Below are positions 18,211-26,567 of a DNA stretch of 64,000 nt, piece after piece (positions within the stretch are counted from its first letter, which is position 1; the number at the start of each line of letters is the position of its first letter). Source of the stretch: Anaerolineae bacterium. GTDB lineage: Bacteria > Chloroflexota > Anaerolineae > Aggregatilineales > Phototrophicaceae. Made by a program: the position numbers and the translations under genes. The stretch covers positions 1 through 64,000 of the forward strand of contig JAJDWK010000066.1 in NCBI GenBank assembly GCA_022825675.1, given 5' to 3'. The notes under the pieces are model-generated. The model worked only from the letters and a program-made list of their open reading frames with translations. It ran no database searches and had not been told where the DNA came from.

Positions 18211-19521
18211 CTAAGCCGGATACCAGTCCGCCCGCGTCAGCGGCAGGTCGTCATGCGCGCCATTGCCCGCGCGTGATTTATACAGCAGCGCCTGATGTAT
18301 CGAGTTGTAGCCCGCTTCAAATGCCCAGCGCGCGCCCGCCAAATAGATGCGCCAGCGCCGATAGCCCACGGCACCCAGCATGCCGCGGATGGTCGCCGCC
18401 TGCGCTTCATAACGCGCCAGCCAATTCTTTAAAGTCAGCGCATAATGCTCGCGCAGGCTCTCGACATCGCGCACTTCAAAGCCCGCTTTTGCCGCCACAT
18501 CCAGCACATACGCGATATGCTGGCTGTCGCCATCGGGGAAAATATATTGCTGAATGAAGGAGTCTTTCGCCTGATACTGCGGTACCTGCGGCGCTTGGAA
18601 AAGCGTGATGCCATGATTGAGAAAGACGCCGCCCGGCTTGAGGCAGCGATAGGCTTTCTCAAAATAGACATCCAGATTCTCGCGCCCGACATGCTCAACC
18701 ATGCCCACGCTGACGATTTTGTCGAAGGGGCGGCTTTCATCAACATTACGATAATCCAACAATTGCGCTTGGCAGCGCCCGCTCAAACCAGCGGCTTCAA
18801 TGCGCTCATTCGCCAGCGCCAACTGCTTCTCCGCCAGGGTGATGCCCAGCGCCTCAACGCCATAGTGCCGCGCCGCGTGCATGATAAGCGCGCCCCAGCC
18901 ACAGCCGATATCCAGCAGGCGGTCGCCCGGCTGCAGCCGCAGCTTGCGGCAAATATAGTCCAGCTTGCGGCTTTGGGCGCTGTCGATGCTCTCGTTTGCA
19001 TCTTCAAAATAGGCGCAGGAATAGACCATTTTTTCATCCAGCCACAGCTGATAAAACTCGTTGGAAACATCGTAATGATATTGGATGGCTTGGCGGTCAC
19101 GATTGACCGAGTGCTTCTCCCCCGATAGCTGGGCGATTTGGCTGTTGCCGCCCGCATCGCGCCGCGGCAGGCGCAGCAGCTTGGGCGCAAAACGCAGGGT
19201 ATCGCTCAAGCTCCAGCCTTCCCATAGATAGCGCGCCAGGTCGATGGCGGCATAAAGCTCGCCCTCGATTTCAAAATCGCCAAACATATAGGCTTCGCCC
19301 AGTTTGCGCTCGGTGGGCGGCAGGAACATGCGCCGCAAAGCGCTGGGACCATTCAGCACGATGGTGAAGCGCCGCTGCCGCGCGTCCGGCGGCTGCCAAA
19401 TGGTGCCATCCCAGAGGCGGATGGCAAAATCCCGCCCCGGGTATTCGGCGAATACCGCGCTCAGCAAATCCAGCGCATTCGCCACATGTCGATCGCGTGT
19501 CATGAAGCCGGCATCAACCAT
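18211..19521 (-). CDS. cfa: Cyclopropane-fatty-acyl-phospholipid synthase
   Basis: The enzyme adds a methylene from SAM across the double bond of unsaturated phospholipid acyl chains. The SAM site is LLDIGCGWGALIMHAA, preceded by AIQYHYDVSNEFYQLWLDE and YSCAYFEDANESIDSAQ, then DYRNVDESRPFDKIVSVGMVEHVG and AYRCLKPGGVFLNHGI, all diagnostic for the family. The N-terminal beta domain (GTIWQPPDARQRRFTIVLNG) is also present. At 436 aa it is full length. ATG 19521 is set by an AAAGGAGGAC site. A 10-bp hairpin sits at the start of the leader. Confidence 0.93.
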   Translation of the reverse strand: MVDAGFMTRDRHVANALDLLSAVFAEYPGRDFAIRLWDGTIWQPPDARQRRFTIVLNGPSALRRMFLPPTERKLGEAYMFGDFEIEGELYAAIDLARYLWEGWSLSDTLRFAPKLLRLPRRDAGGNSQIAQLSGEKHSVNRDRQAIQYHYDVSNEFYQLWLDEKMVYSCAYFEDANESIDSAQSRKLDYICRKLRLQPGDRLLDIGCGWGALIMHAARHYGVEALGITLAEKQLALANERIEAAGLSGRCQAQLLDYRNVDESRPFDKIVSVGMVEHVGRENLDVYFEKAYRCLKPGGVFLNHGITLFQAPQVPQYQAKDSFIQQYIFPDGDSQHIAYVLDVAAKAGFEVRDVESLREHYALTLKNWLARYEAQAATIRGMLGAVGYRRWRIYLAGARWAFEAGYNSIHQALLYKSRAGNGAHDDLPLTRADWYPA

Positions 19522-19540
19522 GACTGTCCTCCTTTTGCTA

Positions 19541-19582
19541 CCAAGTCGCGTTCCTCCTCCGGCGCGACTTGGCAAGAGTATA
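19541..19582 (-). promoter_or_regulatory. cfa -10 box and 5'-leader hairpin
   Basis: On the minus strand TATACT (19582-19577) is a strong -10 box without an obvious -35. Transcription would start near 19570, where a perfect 10-bp palindrome CCAAGTCGCG (19541-19550)/CGCGACTTGG (19563-19572) begins. The mRNA would thus start with a stable stem-loop, ending about 10 nt before the ribosome binding site. Confidence 0.5.
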
Positions 19583-19621
19583 GCAAAATGGGCAACGCTG
19601 CGCTAAAGCCTGCGTAGAAGG

Positions 19622-19693
19622 GGCAAGGCAATTGCATCAAATTATTCTTCACCACAAAGACACAAAGGACACAAAGATAATCCTATAAATCCG
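19622..19693. repeat. Dispersed intergenic repeat, copy C, left part
   Basis: GCAATTGCATCAAATTATTCTTCACCACAAAG-type sequence matches the terminal end of the 61509 element, with GACACAAAGGACACAAAG. It is then interrupted by the GTAGGGGCG hairpin element. Near 19815-19845, CATGCTTTTCTCGGTGTACTCGGTGG resumes the repeat on the other side. Confidence 0.65.
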
Positions 19694-19709
19694 CAGAAAA
19701 GGACTCGAT

Positions 19710-19799
19710 GTAGGGGCGTTTCGCTGAAACGCCCAAGCGGAGTCGCTGGAAAAACGGGCGTCTCAGTGAGACGCCCCTACATTTCCAATTACTTTGTTG
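19710..19799. repeat. Palindromic hairpin element, GTAGGGGCG family, member 1
   Basis: GTAGGGGCGTTTCGCTGAAACGCCC at the left and GGGCGTCTCAGTGAGACGCCCCTAC at the right pair through the outer arms. The tail ATTTCCAATTACTTTGTTG is identical to the tail of the element at 24412. It is inserted inside repeat copy C. Confidence 0.65.
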
Positions 19800-19899
19800 G
19801 ATTTACTGAGTCTTTCTCATGCTTTTCTCGGTGTACTCGGTGGTGAATTTTCTGCCGTGATTGCCCTCCAAAGCCAATAGCCAAAAAGAACACGGGACT

Positions 19900-20556
19900 A
19901 TGTACGGGCAAGCCCCCGCCGAAAGCGAGCCGCAGCTTCTGATCGCCGCGCCCAATCCGCTAAGCCGCGCCGGTTTGAGCGCGCTGCTGGAAGAACGCGG
20001 CTGCCAGGTGCTGGCGCAAAGCGATGGCAGCGCGCTGCAACATCACATCGAGCGCCATCAGCCCGATGCCCTCGTCATCGACCTCGGCTGGCAGGGCGAG
20101 GCGCTGCGCCAGCAGCTGCAGCAAATCGAGAGCGACCTGCCCGTGCTGGCGCTGACGGCAGCTGACGAGCGCCCGCGCATCCTCCGCCTGCTGCAAACTT
20201 TACAAACTTTCCCGCATTTTGCCCTGCTGCCGCGCGATAGCGACCCCGATGCGGTTGCCGCCGCGGTTGACGCCCTCGCCGCCGGCTTGACCGTGCTGGA
20301 GCCGCGCCTCGCGGCCGCGCTCATCCAGCCCAGCGCCGGCGCCGCTGACGCGCCCCATGCCCCGCTGACGGCGCGGGAAAACCAGGTGCTGCAGCTGCTG
20401 GCGCGCGGCTTGACCAACCGCGCCATCGCCGCGGAATTGGAAGTCAGCCAGCATACGGTAAAATTCCATGTCAACGCCATTATGGGCAAGCTGAATGCGC
20501 AGAGCCGCACCGAAGCGGTCGTGCGCGCGACCCAGCTGGGCTTGCTGCTGCTGTGA
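19900..20556 (+). CDS. LuxR/NarL-type response regulator
   Basis: A 218-aa protein. The receiver half reads LLIAAPNPLSRAGLSALL, possible phosphoacceptor Asp in DALVIDLGW, VLALTAADE and a PDAVAAAVDALAAGL tail. The initial acidic pair is replaced by neutral residues, so phosphorylation is doubtful. The C-terminal GerE domain is complete: LTARENQVLQLLARGLTNRAIA followed by VSQHTVKFHVNAIMGKLNA. No sensor kinase is adjacent. ATG 19900 is the first methionine after the repeat DNA. It lies 13 nt before the SDR gene and is likely co-transcribed with it. Confidence 0.8.
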   Translation: MYGQAPAESEPQLLIAAPNPLSRAGLSALLEERGCQVLAQSDGSALQHHIERHQPDALVIDLGWQGEALRQQLQQIESDLPVLALTAADERPRILRLLQTLQTFPHFALLPRDSDPDAVAAAVDALAAGLTVLEPRLAAALIQPSAGAADAPHAPLTARENQVLQLLARGLTNRAIAAELEVSQHTVKFHVNAIMGKLNAQSRTEAVVRATQLGLLLL

Positions 20557-20569
20557 GGGAAGGGCGGGC

Positions 20570-21589
20570 ATGAAAGTTCTGGTCACCGGCGGCACCGGCT
20601 TCCTCGGCTCCCATGTGCTGCGCCAGCTGCTCGCCGCGGGGCATCAAGCGCGCCTGCTCTATCGCTCGGCAGCCAAACTTGAGGCATTGGCAGGCTTGAA
20701 ATTTGAGGCGGTTTTGGGCGATCTGCACGATAGCGCCGCCTTGAACCGCGCCTGCGCCGGCTGTGATGCCGTCATGCACATCGCCGCCAAAGCCGATTAT
20801 TGGAAAGATGACGACCGCGCCGCCCTCTGGCGCATCAATGTCGAGGGCGCGCGCAATCTCTTCGCCGCCGCCGCCGCCGCTGGGGTCGGGCGCGTCATCT
20901 TCACCAGCAGCGCCTCCGCTATCGGCATCCGCCCGGGCAAAGCGCCCGCTGATGAATCGGACGCCTTTTCGCTGCCGCCCGAGCGCTTCTGGTACGCCTG
21001 GACCAAAGTCAAGGCGGAAGAAATCGCCGCGGAATTTGCCGCGGACGGCATGGATATTATCACGCTTAACCCGACGGTGATAACCGGTCCCGGCGATATG
21101 AACGCCATCTCCGGCAGTTTCATCCTGGCGGCGGCGCGTTATCAGTGGCTGATGCCGATGTCCCGCGGCGGCTTGGCAGTCATCGATGTGCGTGATGCCG
21201 CCGCCGCCCACATCAGCGCCCTCACGCGCGGGCGCAGCGGCGAGCGCTACATCCTCAACGCCGCCAACCTGCCTTACGCGCAGTGGTATCGGCTCATCGC
21301 CGACGCTTGCGGCATCCGCCCGCCGCTCTTGACTAGCCCTGATTGGCTGCTGGAGCCAACGGCGCGTTTGATTGAGCTGCTGCGCGCGCTGGGGCTGAAG
21401 ACGCCGCTGGACGCCAATCAGACGCGGCTGGGCGGGCAGCACCTCTATTTTGATGGCGGCAAAGCCGCGCGTGAGCTGCACAGTCCGCGCATCGACATCG
21501 CCACCAGCCTGCGCCAGACCTATGACTGGTACCAGGAAAATGGCTACATCAAACGCGATGCGCTGACGCGGCTGCTCAGCTTGTTGTAG
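20570..21589 (+). CDS. Extended SDR, NAD-dependent epimerase/dehydratase (dihydroflavonol-reductase-like)
   Basis: A 339-aa enzyme with an N-terminal NAD(P) site VTGGTGFLGSHVLRQL, HIAAKADYWKDD, NVEGARNLFAAA, FTSSASAIG and catalytic YAWTK (YxxxK). It resembles dihydroflavonol 4-reductase-like and HpnA-type reductases of hopanoid loci, but no hopanoid gene is nearby. The ATG at 20570 starts exactly at the Rossmann fold with an AGGGCGGGC site. It follows the LuxR gene by 13 nt, and its 3' end overlaps the convergent amidotransferase gene by 14 nt. Confidence 0.85.
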   Translation: MKVLVTGGTGFLGSHVLRQLLAAGHQARLLYRSAAKLEALAGLKFEAVLGDLHDSAALNRACAGCDAVMHIAAKADYWKDDDRAALWRINVEGARNLFAAAAAAGVGRVIFTSSASAIGIRPGKAPADESDAFSLPPERFWYAWTKVKAEEIAAEFAADGMDIITLNPTVITGPGDMNAISGSFILAAARYQWLMPMSRGGLAVIDVRDAAAAHISALTRGRSGERYILNAANLPYAQWYRLIADACGIRPPLLTSPDWLLEPTARLIELLRALGLKTPLDANQTRLGGQHLYFDGGKAARELHSPRIDIATSLRQTYDWYQENGYIKRDALTRLLSLL

Positions 21590-22250
21590 CGGCGCGGCGC
21601 ACAAAGGCTTCAAACACTGGCAAGGTCTGCGGCAGCATGCGCTCCGGGTGAAATTGCAGCCCGATGACGCGCCCATCAGCCGATTCCAGCGCTTCGATGA
21701 CGCCATCAGCCGCCCGCGCCGACACCATCAGCCCCGCGCCCAGCGCCGCCACCGCCTGGATGTGATGGCTGTTTGTCCGCAGCTGCGCCGTCTGAAAGAT
21801 TGCGCGCAGGCGGCTGCCCGCGGCGATATCGATGCGGTGTGCGCTGGCGCCGCGCTCGCGGCTGTGCGGCGCGCAAGCCAACTGCGCCTGGGCATCGCCA
21901 TAAATCGTGCCGCCCGCCATCGCATTGGCGAACTGCATGCCATAACAAATGCCGAGGAAAGGGCGGTCCGCCATCGCGTGGTATATCAGCGCGTCGCTGC
22001 GGTCGCGCAGCGGGTCGACAGGCGGCAAATCGCGGGGCAGCGCGCCCAGCAAACCGCGGCTGATGCCCGGCCCGCCGGTCATAATCAAGCCATCAAGCAG
22101 CGCGGCGCTGGCGCTGGCGTCTTCGGCTGATTCGAGCAGGGGCAGGATGAGGGGGATGCCCCCCGCCGCCGTCACCGCTTGAACATAGCGGCGGTCAAGC
22201 ATCTGCTGCCCGTCCTCAAAGCTGGTGGTGATGCCGATGCGCGGGGGCAT
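21576..22250 (-). CDS. Class I glutamine amidotransferase-like hydrolase (peptidase C26, PuuD-like)
   Basis: A 224-aa enzyme of the gamma-glutamyl-GABA hydrolase family. It has RIGITTSFEDG, RRYVQAVTAAGGIPLILP, GLIMTGGPGI, nucleophile Cys in LGICYGMQ, and catalytic His/Glu in LQFHPER. Members release glutamate from gamma-glutamyl amides such as gamma-glutamyl-GABA. The usual DLNPxxYG insert is replaced by GISRGLLGALP, so the substrate may differ. It is followed 15 nt upstream on the same strand by the DinB gene, a likely operon partner. Confidence 0.85.
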   Translation of the reverse strand: MPPRIGITTSFEDGQQMLDRRYVQAVTAAGGIPLILPLLESAEDASASAALLDGLIMTGGPGISRGLLGALPRDLPPVDPLRDRSDALIYHAMADRPFLGICYGMQFANAMAGGTIYGDAQAQLACAPHSRERGASAHRIDIAAGSRLRAIFQTAQLRTNSHHIQAVAALGAGLMVSARAADGVIEALESADGRVIGLQFHPERMLPQTLPVFEAFVRRAATTS

Positions 22251-22265
22251 ATGGTCAGTGCTGCC

Positions 22266-22769
22266 CTAAGCGGGCTTGAAGCGCGCCTCGCGCTGATTGC
22301 CGACAAACACCGGCAGGTCGCGCTGCCCCAACAGCTGGCGCATGGCATGCACTTCGCCCAGGTGATACCAATAATGATAGATGCTGCGGTAGAGCATGGT
22401 GCCGATGGATTCGGGCATTGGCTTGCCCTTCCATTGGAACGGCTCCAGCAGCTTTTCGGTGGTCAATGTATCCAGGAAAATATCCGCCGCCGCCGTTACT
22501 TCATGCCAAGCCGCCCACATAGCGTCAAGCGGCGGGGCGGAGCGGGGGCTGCCATAACTGCAGATTTCGCGCAGCCCCGGCTGAATCTTTTTGCCCTGCG
22601 CGATGTATACATAAAAGCGATTTTCATGGTCTGCCAGGTGCCCAATCGTCCAACTGACGCAGTTCATCTGCCCATGGAATACATACGCGTCCGGCTCGCT
22701 CAAACCCTCGACGCAGCGCTGGAATTCCCCGCGTGTGAAGCGCAATTGCTCAACCAAAGTGTGCGCCAT
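22266..22769 (-). CDS. DinB-family protein
   Basis: A 167-aa four-helix protein. Candidate metal histidines lie in WTIGHLADHENRF and in IYHYWYHLGEVHAMRQLLG, the spacing of the DinB/YfiT fold. Family members include mycothiol- and bacillithiol-dependent transferases, but many are uncharacterised. No thiol-transferase motif beyond the metal site is visible. GAGGAC lies about 9 nt before the ATG. Confidence 0.8.
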   Translation of the reverse strand: MAHTLVEQLRFTRGEFQRCVEGLSEPDAYVFHGQMNCVSWTIGHLADHENRFYVYIAQGKKIQPGLREICSYGSPRSAPPLDAMWAAWHEVTAAADIFLDTLTTEKLLEPFQWKGKPMPESIGTMLYRSIYHYWYHLGEVHAMRQLLGQRDLPVFVGNQREARFKPA

Positions 22770-22801
22770 AAACTTTGTCCTCGTATATGTTCAATTGTAT
22801 C

Positions 22802-24163
22802 TCAGCAGCAGCTTCGCCCGCCGCCATTAGCGCGCGCGAGTTCCGCCCCCAGCGGGATATCAAGCGGCGAAATCAGCGGCGCGGCGGGCAGTGGCGCGCA
22901 GCAGTCGTCAGCGTCCGCGGCGTAATCGGTGACGCAAACGCCCGTCTCCGGCAGGTTCAGCCGCACGGCGCGCGCCGCCGCCCAATCGCCACAGAGCGCC
23001 GCCGTCACCGAACGGGCTTGCTCGTAACCGGTCGCCAGCAAAAATGTCGGCGCCCGTCCATAGCTTTTCATGCCGATGATGTAGAAGTCTTTTTCGGGCT
23101 GGCGCAGTTCCGCCTCGCCATGGGGGCGCACGGTGCCGCAGCTGTGCAGATTGGGGTCGATGAGCGGCGCCAGCGCGCGGCTGCTTTCAACAGCCGGGTC
23201 CAGGTCCAGCCGTAGCTCGCTCAGCAGCGACAGCTCCGGTCGGGAGCCGGTGCAGGCGATGATTTCATCGGCGGGCAGGCTGCGTTCAGCGCTGTGCAAA
23301 AGCACTTGGTTACCCGCCGTTTCCACGCGGTTGATGGCGAAAGGCGCGGCGATCTCCAGCGCGCCCGCTTCCACCGCGGCGCGGATGCGGCTGCCCAGTT
23401 GCCCCCGCGCCGGCAGCGCATCGGCATCACCGCCGCCATAGACTTTGTGTAAATTGTCGCTGCGCATCGCCCAAACAATCGCGCCCGCGCCCACTTGACG
23501 CCGCAAATTGAGCAAATCGAGCAAGGCGTTGATGGCGGAGTGCCCGCTGCCGACAACAATCACGCGCGCGCCGGCATAACGCTGCCGCTCTCGCCCCAGC
23601 ACATCGGGGATGCCATAGCGGATGCGCGCGCCCAGCGCCCGCTCGCCCAGCGCCGGCAAGCCATCAGCGCCCAGCGGATTCTGCCGCTGCCAAGTGCCGC
23701 TGGCGTCAATCACGGCGCGCGCTTCGAGAGTCGTTTCCGCGCCCGCGCTCGTCAGCAGCCGCAAGACGAAAGGCGCGTCTTCACGCCCGCTGTCTTTGAG
23801 TTTGTCCTGCCCGCGGCGGCTGATAGCCTGCACTCGCGCGCCATAGCGGATGACCGCGCGCAGCGCCGGCAGCGCCGCCAGCGGCTGCAAATACTGCGCG
23901 AGCAATTCAGCGCCGGTTGGCAGCGCCGCCGCCGGCGGCATCGTCCAGCCCGCGGCTTCCAAGAGGCGGCGGCAGGCGGCATCGACATTAAATTCCCAAG
24001 GCGAAAACATACAAACATGCGCCCAGCGGCGCACATTCGCGCCGACAGAATCGCCCGCTTCCAAGACCACAGTCGGCTCGCCGCGCTCCAGCAGCTGCGC
24101 CGCCGCCGCCAAACCCACGGGTCCGCCGCCGATAATCGCTATGGGCAATTTTTTCATTTGCAT
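22802..24163 (-). CDS. FAD-dependent pyridine-nucleotide oxidoreductase with Cys-rich C-terminus
   Basis: A 453-aa flavoprotein. The N-terminal FAD site is IAIIGGGPVGLAAAAQLLERG with VVLEAGDSVG. A second Rossmann site, ARVIVVGSGHSAINALLDLL, binds NAD(P)H. ATG/TGD-like IIACTGSRPELSLL completes the fold, similar to CzcO/flavin monooxygenase-like proteins. The last 50 residues carry Cys pairs (DDCCAPLP and GGGRSCC at the very end), as in some metal- or thiol-handling flavoproteins; this is the only clue to substrate. ATG 24163 follows GAAGAGGCG; the longer frame upstream is repeat DNA. Confidence 0.8.
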   Translation of the reverse strand: MQMKKLPIAIIGGGPVGLAAAAQLLERGEPTVVLEAGDSVGANVRRWAHVCMFSPWEFNVDAACRRLLEAAGWTMPPAAALPTGAELLAQYLQPLAALPALRAVIRYGARVQAISRRGQDKLKDSGREDAPFVLRLLTSAGAETTLEARAVIDASGTWQRQNPLGADGLPALGERALGARIRYGIPDVLGRERQRYAGARVIVVGSGHSAINALLDLLNLRRQVGAGAIVWAMRSDNLHKVYGGGDADALPARGQLGSRIRAAVEAGALEIAAPFAINRVETAGNQVLLHSAERSLPADEIIACTGSRPELSLLSELRLDLDPAVESSRALAPLIDPNLHSCGTVRPHGEAELRQPEKDFYIIGMKSYGRAPTFLLATGYEQARSVTAALCGDWAAARAVRLNLPETGVCVTDYAADADDCCAPLPAAPLISPLDIPLGAELARANGGGRSCC

Positions 24164-24197
24164 CGCCTCTTCGTGTGTATTTTGTTTTGTGTCAGCA

Positions 24198-24360
24198 AAC
24201 AATTTTACCACCGAGGGCACAGAAGTAAATCCAAGTAAGTAGTTGGAATCTGTAAGTGCGGAGATTCGACAAGGATTTTTACCACCGAGTTCACCGAGAT
24301 ACACCGAGAAAAAATGAGAAAATCTCTGTGCCCTCAGTAAGTACAAGTAAGTTATGCGAA
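24198..24360. repeat. Dispersed intergenic repeat, copy D
   Basis: It contains TTTTACCACCGAGGGCACAG, then GACAAGGATTTTTACCACCGAG and CACCGAGATACACCGAGAAAA. It also holds CAAGTAAGT motifs shared with copy E. No terminal repeat is kept. It fills the gap upstream of the flavoprotein gene. Confidence 0.65.
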
Positions 24361-24411
24361 AACAAAATGACCTTTGTCCTAGTATCTCATACCCACACAA
24401 CACCCCAAGCC

Positions 24412-24559
24412 GTAGGGGCGAGCCTTGGCTCGCCCTCTCCACATTAGCAGTATGCCTTATGTCTGGAGTTTAGTGCGGGCGGTTAAGCGCCGTTACCCCT
24501 CCACCTTGGTTCAAGAGGGCGAGCCAAGGCTCGCCCCTACATTTCCAATTACTTTGTTG
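24412..24559. repeat. Palindromic hairpin element, GTAGGGGCG family, member 2
   Basis: GTAGGGGCGAGCC..GGCTCGCCCTC and GAGGGCGAGCC..GGCTCGCCCCTAC are the outer arms, each itself palindromic. The right tail ATTTCCAATTACTTTGTTG is identical to that of the element at 19710, although the arm sequences differ. The centre (24450-24510) is unrelated. Together with copy D this accounts for the gap of about 440 bp before the permease gene. Confidence 0.65.
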
Positions 24560-24606
24560 CACGTACATCTGCGCCTCGGTGGTGGGGTATCAGCGGCAAG
24601 ATACGC

Positions 24607-25611
24607 TCAGCCCTTCACCGCGCCTGATGCCAAGCCGCGGATGAGATATTTCTGGAAGAAGATGATGACAAAGAGAATCGGCAAAGTCGTTGATACCGAA
24701 GCCGCCGCCGCCAGCGTGATATGCCCCGGGTCTTCGCCGCCCGTCCATTGCGCGATGCCCACCGGCAATGTCCAGTTGATCTGCGTCAAGATACGCGCCA
24801 GCAAGAAGTCGTTATACGCCAGCAGCAGCGTGAACAAGCCCGTGGTGATGATGCCGGGCCACATGATGGGCACGATGACAGAAATAAAAGAACGCAGCCG
24901 CCCCGCGCCGTCAATCATGGCGGCTTCTTCGATTTCCCGCGGGATCTCCATAAAAAAGCTGCGCAGCATCCAAATGGTGAAGGGCTGATTGACCGCCACC
25001 AGGCAGAAAATCAACAGGATATGTGTGTCGTACAGCCCCGAAAGCTGCCCCAAATAATAAAATGGCAGCACCAGCGCCAGGCTGGGCAGCGAGCGGAATG
25101 CCAGCGCCAGCACCAAAATATACACCGAGACCACATGGCGGAAGCGCGCCAGCCCATAACCCGCCAGCGCGCCAATGCTCAGCGAGACGGCGAGCGTGCC
25201 GATGGTGACGATGACGCTGTTGATGAGATAATCATAGAACTCGGCGGTGTTGATGAGGCGCGGCAGAGCCAATGCCACCGCCACCCCCGCGGCGATTACG
25301 CCGAGATATACCAGCGAGTTGGGCGCGGGGATGCGCCTGGCGGACAAGGCAATCACCACCAGCGCGAAGAGTATCAGGACCAGCGCCAAACCATAAGGCG
25401 CGAACTCCGCCGGCGATATGTTCAGCCAAAGCTCGGCATAATTATCGCCAGTGGGGCTGAAGAGGAAACGGGGCTGGCGAGAATTGGCGTCCTTCGGCAG
25501 CTTGAGCGAGTTGAGAATCGTCCAGCAAAAGGGCAGCACATTATAGACGGTGAAGAGCGCCAGCACCGCATACATCACCAGCCGGGCGAGCGGGTTGTTT
25601 GTGCGTGTCAT
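24607..25611 (-). CDS. Sugar ABC importer permease, MalG type
   Basis: A 334-aa inner-membrane protein with about six to seven membrane segments. After a first segment (LVMYAVLALFTVYNVLPFCW) there is a periplasmic stretch and an extra helix pair (LALVLILFALVVIALS). The core then contains the EAA loop EIEEAAMIDGAGRLRSFISV and ends IFFQKYLIRGLASGAVKG, the standard MalG-type ending. It brings sugars into the cell with its MalF-type partner. It overlaps the upstream permease by 1 nt (TGATG). No ATPase gene follows. Confidence 0.92.
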   Translation of the reverse strand: MTRTNNPLARLVMYAVLALFTVYNVLPFCWTILNSLKLPKDANSRQPRFLFSPTGDNYAELWLNISPAEFAPYGLALVLILFALVVIALSARRIPAPNSLVYLGVIAAGVAVALALPRLINTAEFYDYLINSVIVTIGTLAVSLSIGALAGYGLARFRHVVSVYILVLALAFRSLPSLALVLPFYYLGQLSGLYDTHILLIFCLVAVNQPFTIWMLRSFFMEIPREIEEAAMIDGAGRLRSFISVIVPIMWPGIITTGLFTLLLAYNDFLLARILTQINWTLPVGIAQWTGGEDPGHITLAAAASVSTTLPILFVIIFFQKYLIRGLASGAVKG

Positions 25612-26471
25612 CAGCCTTCCTCCGTCTGCTCGCGATAGGTCATGACCAGGAAGGGAACGAGCACCACAAAGATGCCGATAACCGTGAGCACGCTCATGGC
25701 GTTGGCTTTGCCCAGGCGGCCGAAACTCATGGCGACCTGGAAATTGTAATACATAATCGTCTCGGCATCGAATATCGGGTTCTGCTGCGTCAGCACAAAG
25801 ACGCTGTCAAAGACGCGGTAAGCGTCCATAATCGATATCAAAGCGATGAAGACAAAAAGCGAGCGCAAATGCGGGAGGGCGACATGCCAAAGCTGCTGCG
25901 ACCAACTGGCGCCATCAACCCGCGCCGCCTCCAGCGATTCTTGCGGCAAAGTCTGCAAACCGGCAAAAAGCACAATCATGGCGAAGGGCGTCGCCGTCCA
26001 AATGCTGTGGAAAATTATCAGCAGCGGCACGGTGGTGCTGTTCATGAACAGGCGATAATCGAAGAGCTGCTGCATCCAATACCAATAGGGTCCGCCGCGG
26101 TCAAACATATCGCGGAATATCAAAGTGCCGACCACTGGCGTCATCACAAATGGCACCAGGGCAGCGGCGATGAAAACGCCGCGGAAGCGCGTGATTTGGT
26201 CGAGCAGCAGCGCGAAGAGCAAGCCCAGCACGATGCGCAGCGGCACCGTGATGGCGATGAACAGCAGCGTGAACTCCAGCGAATCCCAAAACTCGGGGTC
26301 CGCCAGCACCTCTTGATAATTCTGCAAGCCGATCCACTGCGGCGCGTCCAGGTTGCGGAAGGTGATAAAATGCAAACCCAGCACAATCGACGCCAGCAGC
26401 GGCAATGTCATCAGCGCCAGCATGATGAAAACGCTGGGACCCACAAAGAAAGAAAATGTTGTACGATTCAC
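25611..26471 (-). CDS. Sugar ABC importer permease, MalF type
   Basis: A 286-aa inner-membrane protein with six membrane helices. SVFIMLALMTLPLLASIVLGLHF is the first; the EAA loop is ESLEAARVDGASWSQQLWHVALP; QNPIFDAETIMYYNFQVAMSFGRLG lies near the last helix. It pairs with the MalG-type permease that overlaps it. An 11-bp stem-loop (26521-26550) between it and the binding-protein gene likely lowers its expression relative to the binding protein. Confidence 0.92.
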   Translation of the reverse strand: MNRTTFSFFVGPSVFIMLALMTLPLLASIVLGLHFITFRNLDAPQWIGLQNYQEVLADPEFWDSLEFTLLFIAITVPLRIVLGLLFALLLDQITRFRGVFIAAALVPFVMTPVVGTLIFRDMFDRGGPYWYWMQQLFDYRLFMNSTTVPLLIIFHSIWTATPFAMIVLFAGLQTLPQESLEAARVDGASWSQQLWHVALPHLRSLFVFIALISIMDAYRVFDSVFVLTQQNPIFDAETIMYYNFQVAMSFGRLGKANAMSVLTVIGIFVVLVPFLVMTYREQTEEG

Positions 26472-26520
26472 AAGCGATAGCCTTAGAAATAGATAGCGCC
26501 GCGGCGCAAAATTGTATTGT

Positions 26521-26550
26521 TCGGGCGGCTCTTTTGCGGGAGCCGCCCGA
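26521..26550 (-). terminator. Stem-loop between binding protein and permease genes
   Basis: TCGGGCGGCTC and GAGCCGCCCGA pair over 11 bp around an 8-nt loop. There is no long T-run, so partial termination or 3'-end protection of the binding-protein mRNA is more likely than full termination. Confidence 0.55.
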
Positions 26551-26567
26551 GTGTACGCAGGCTAATC

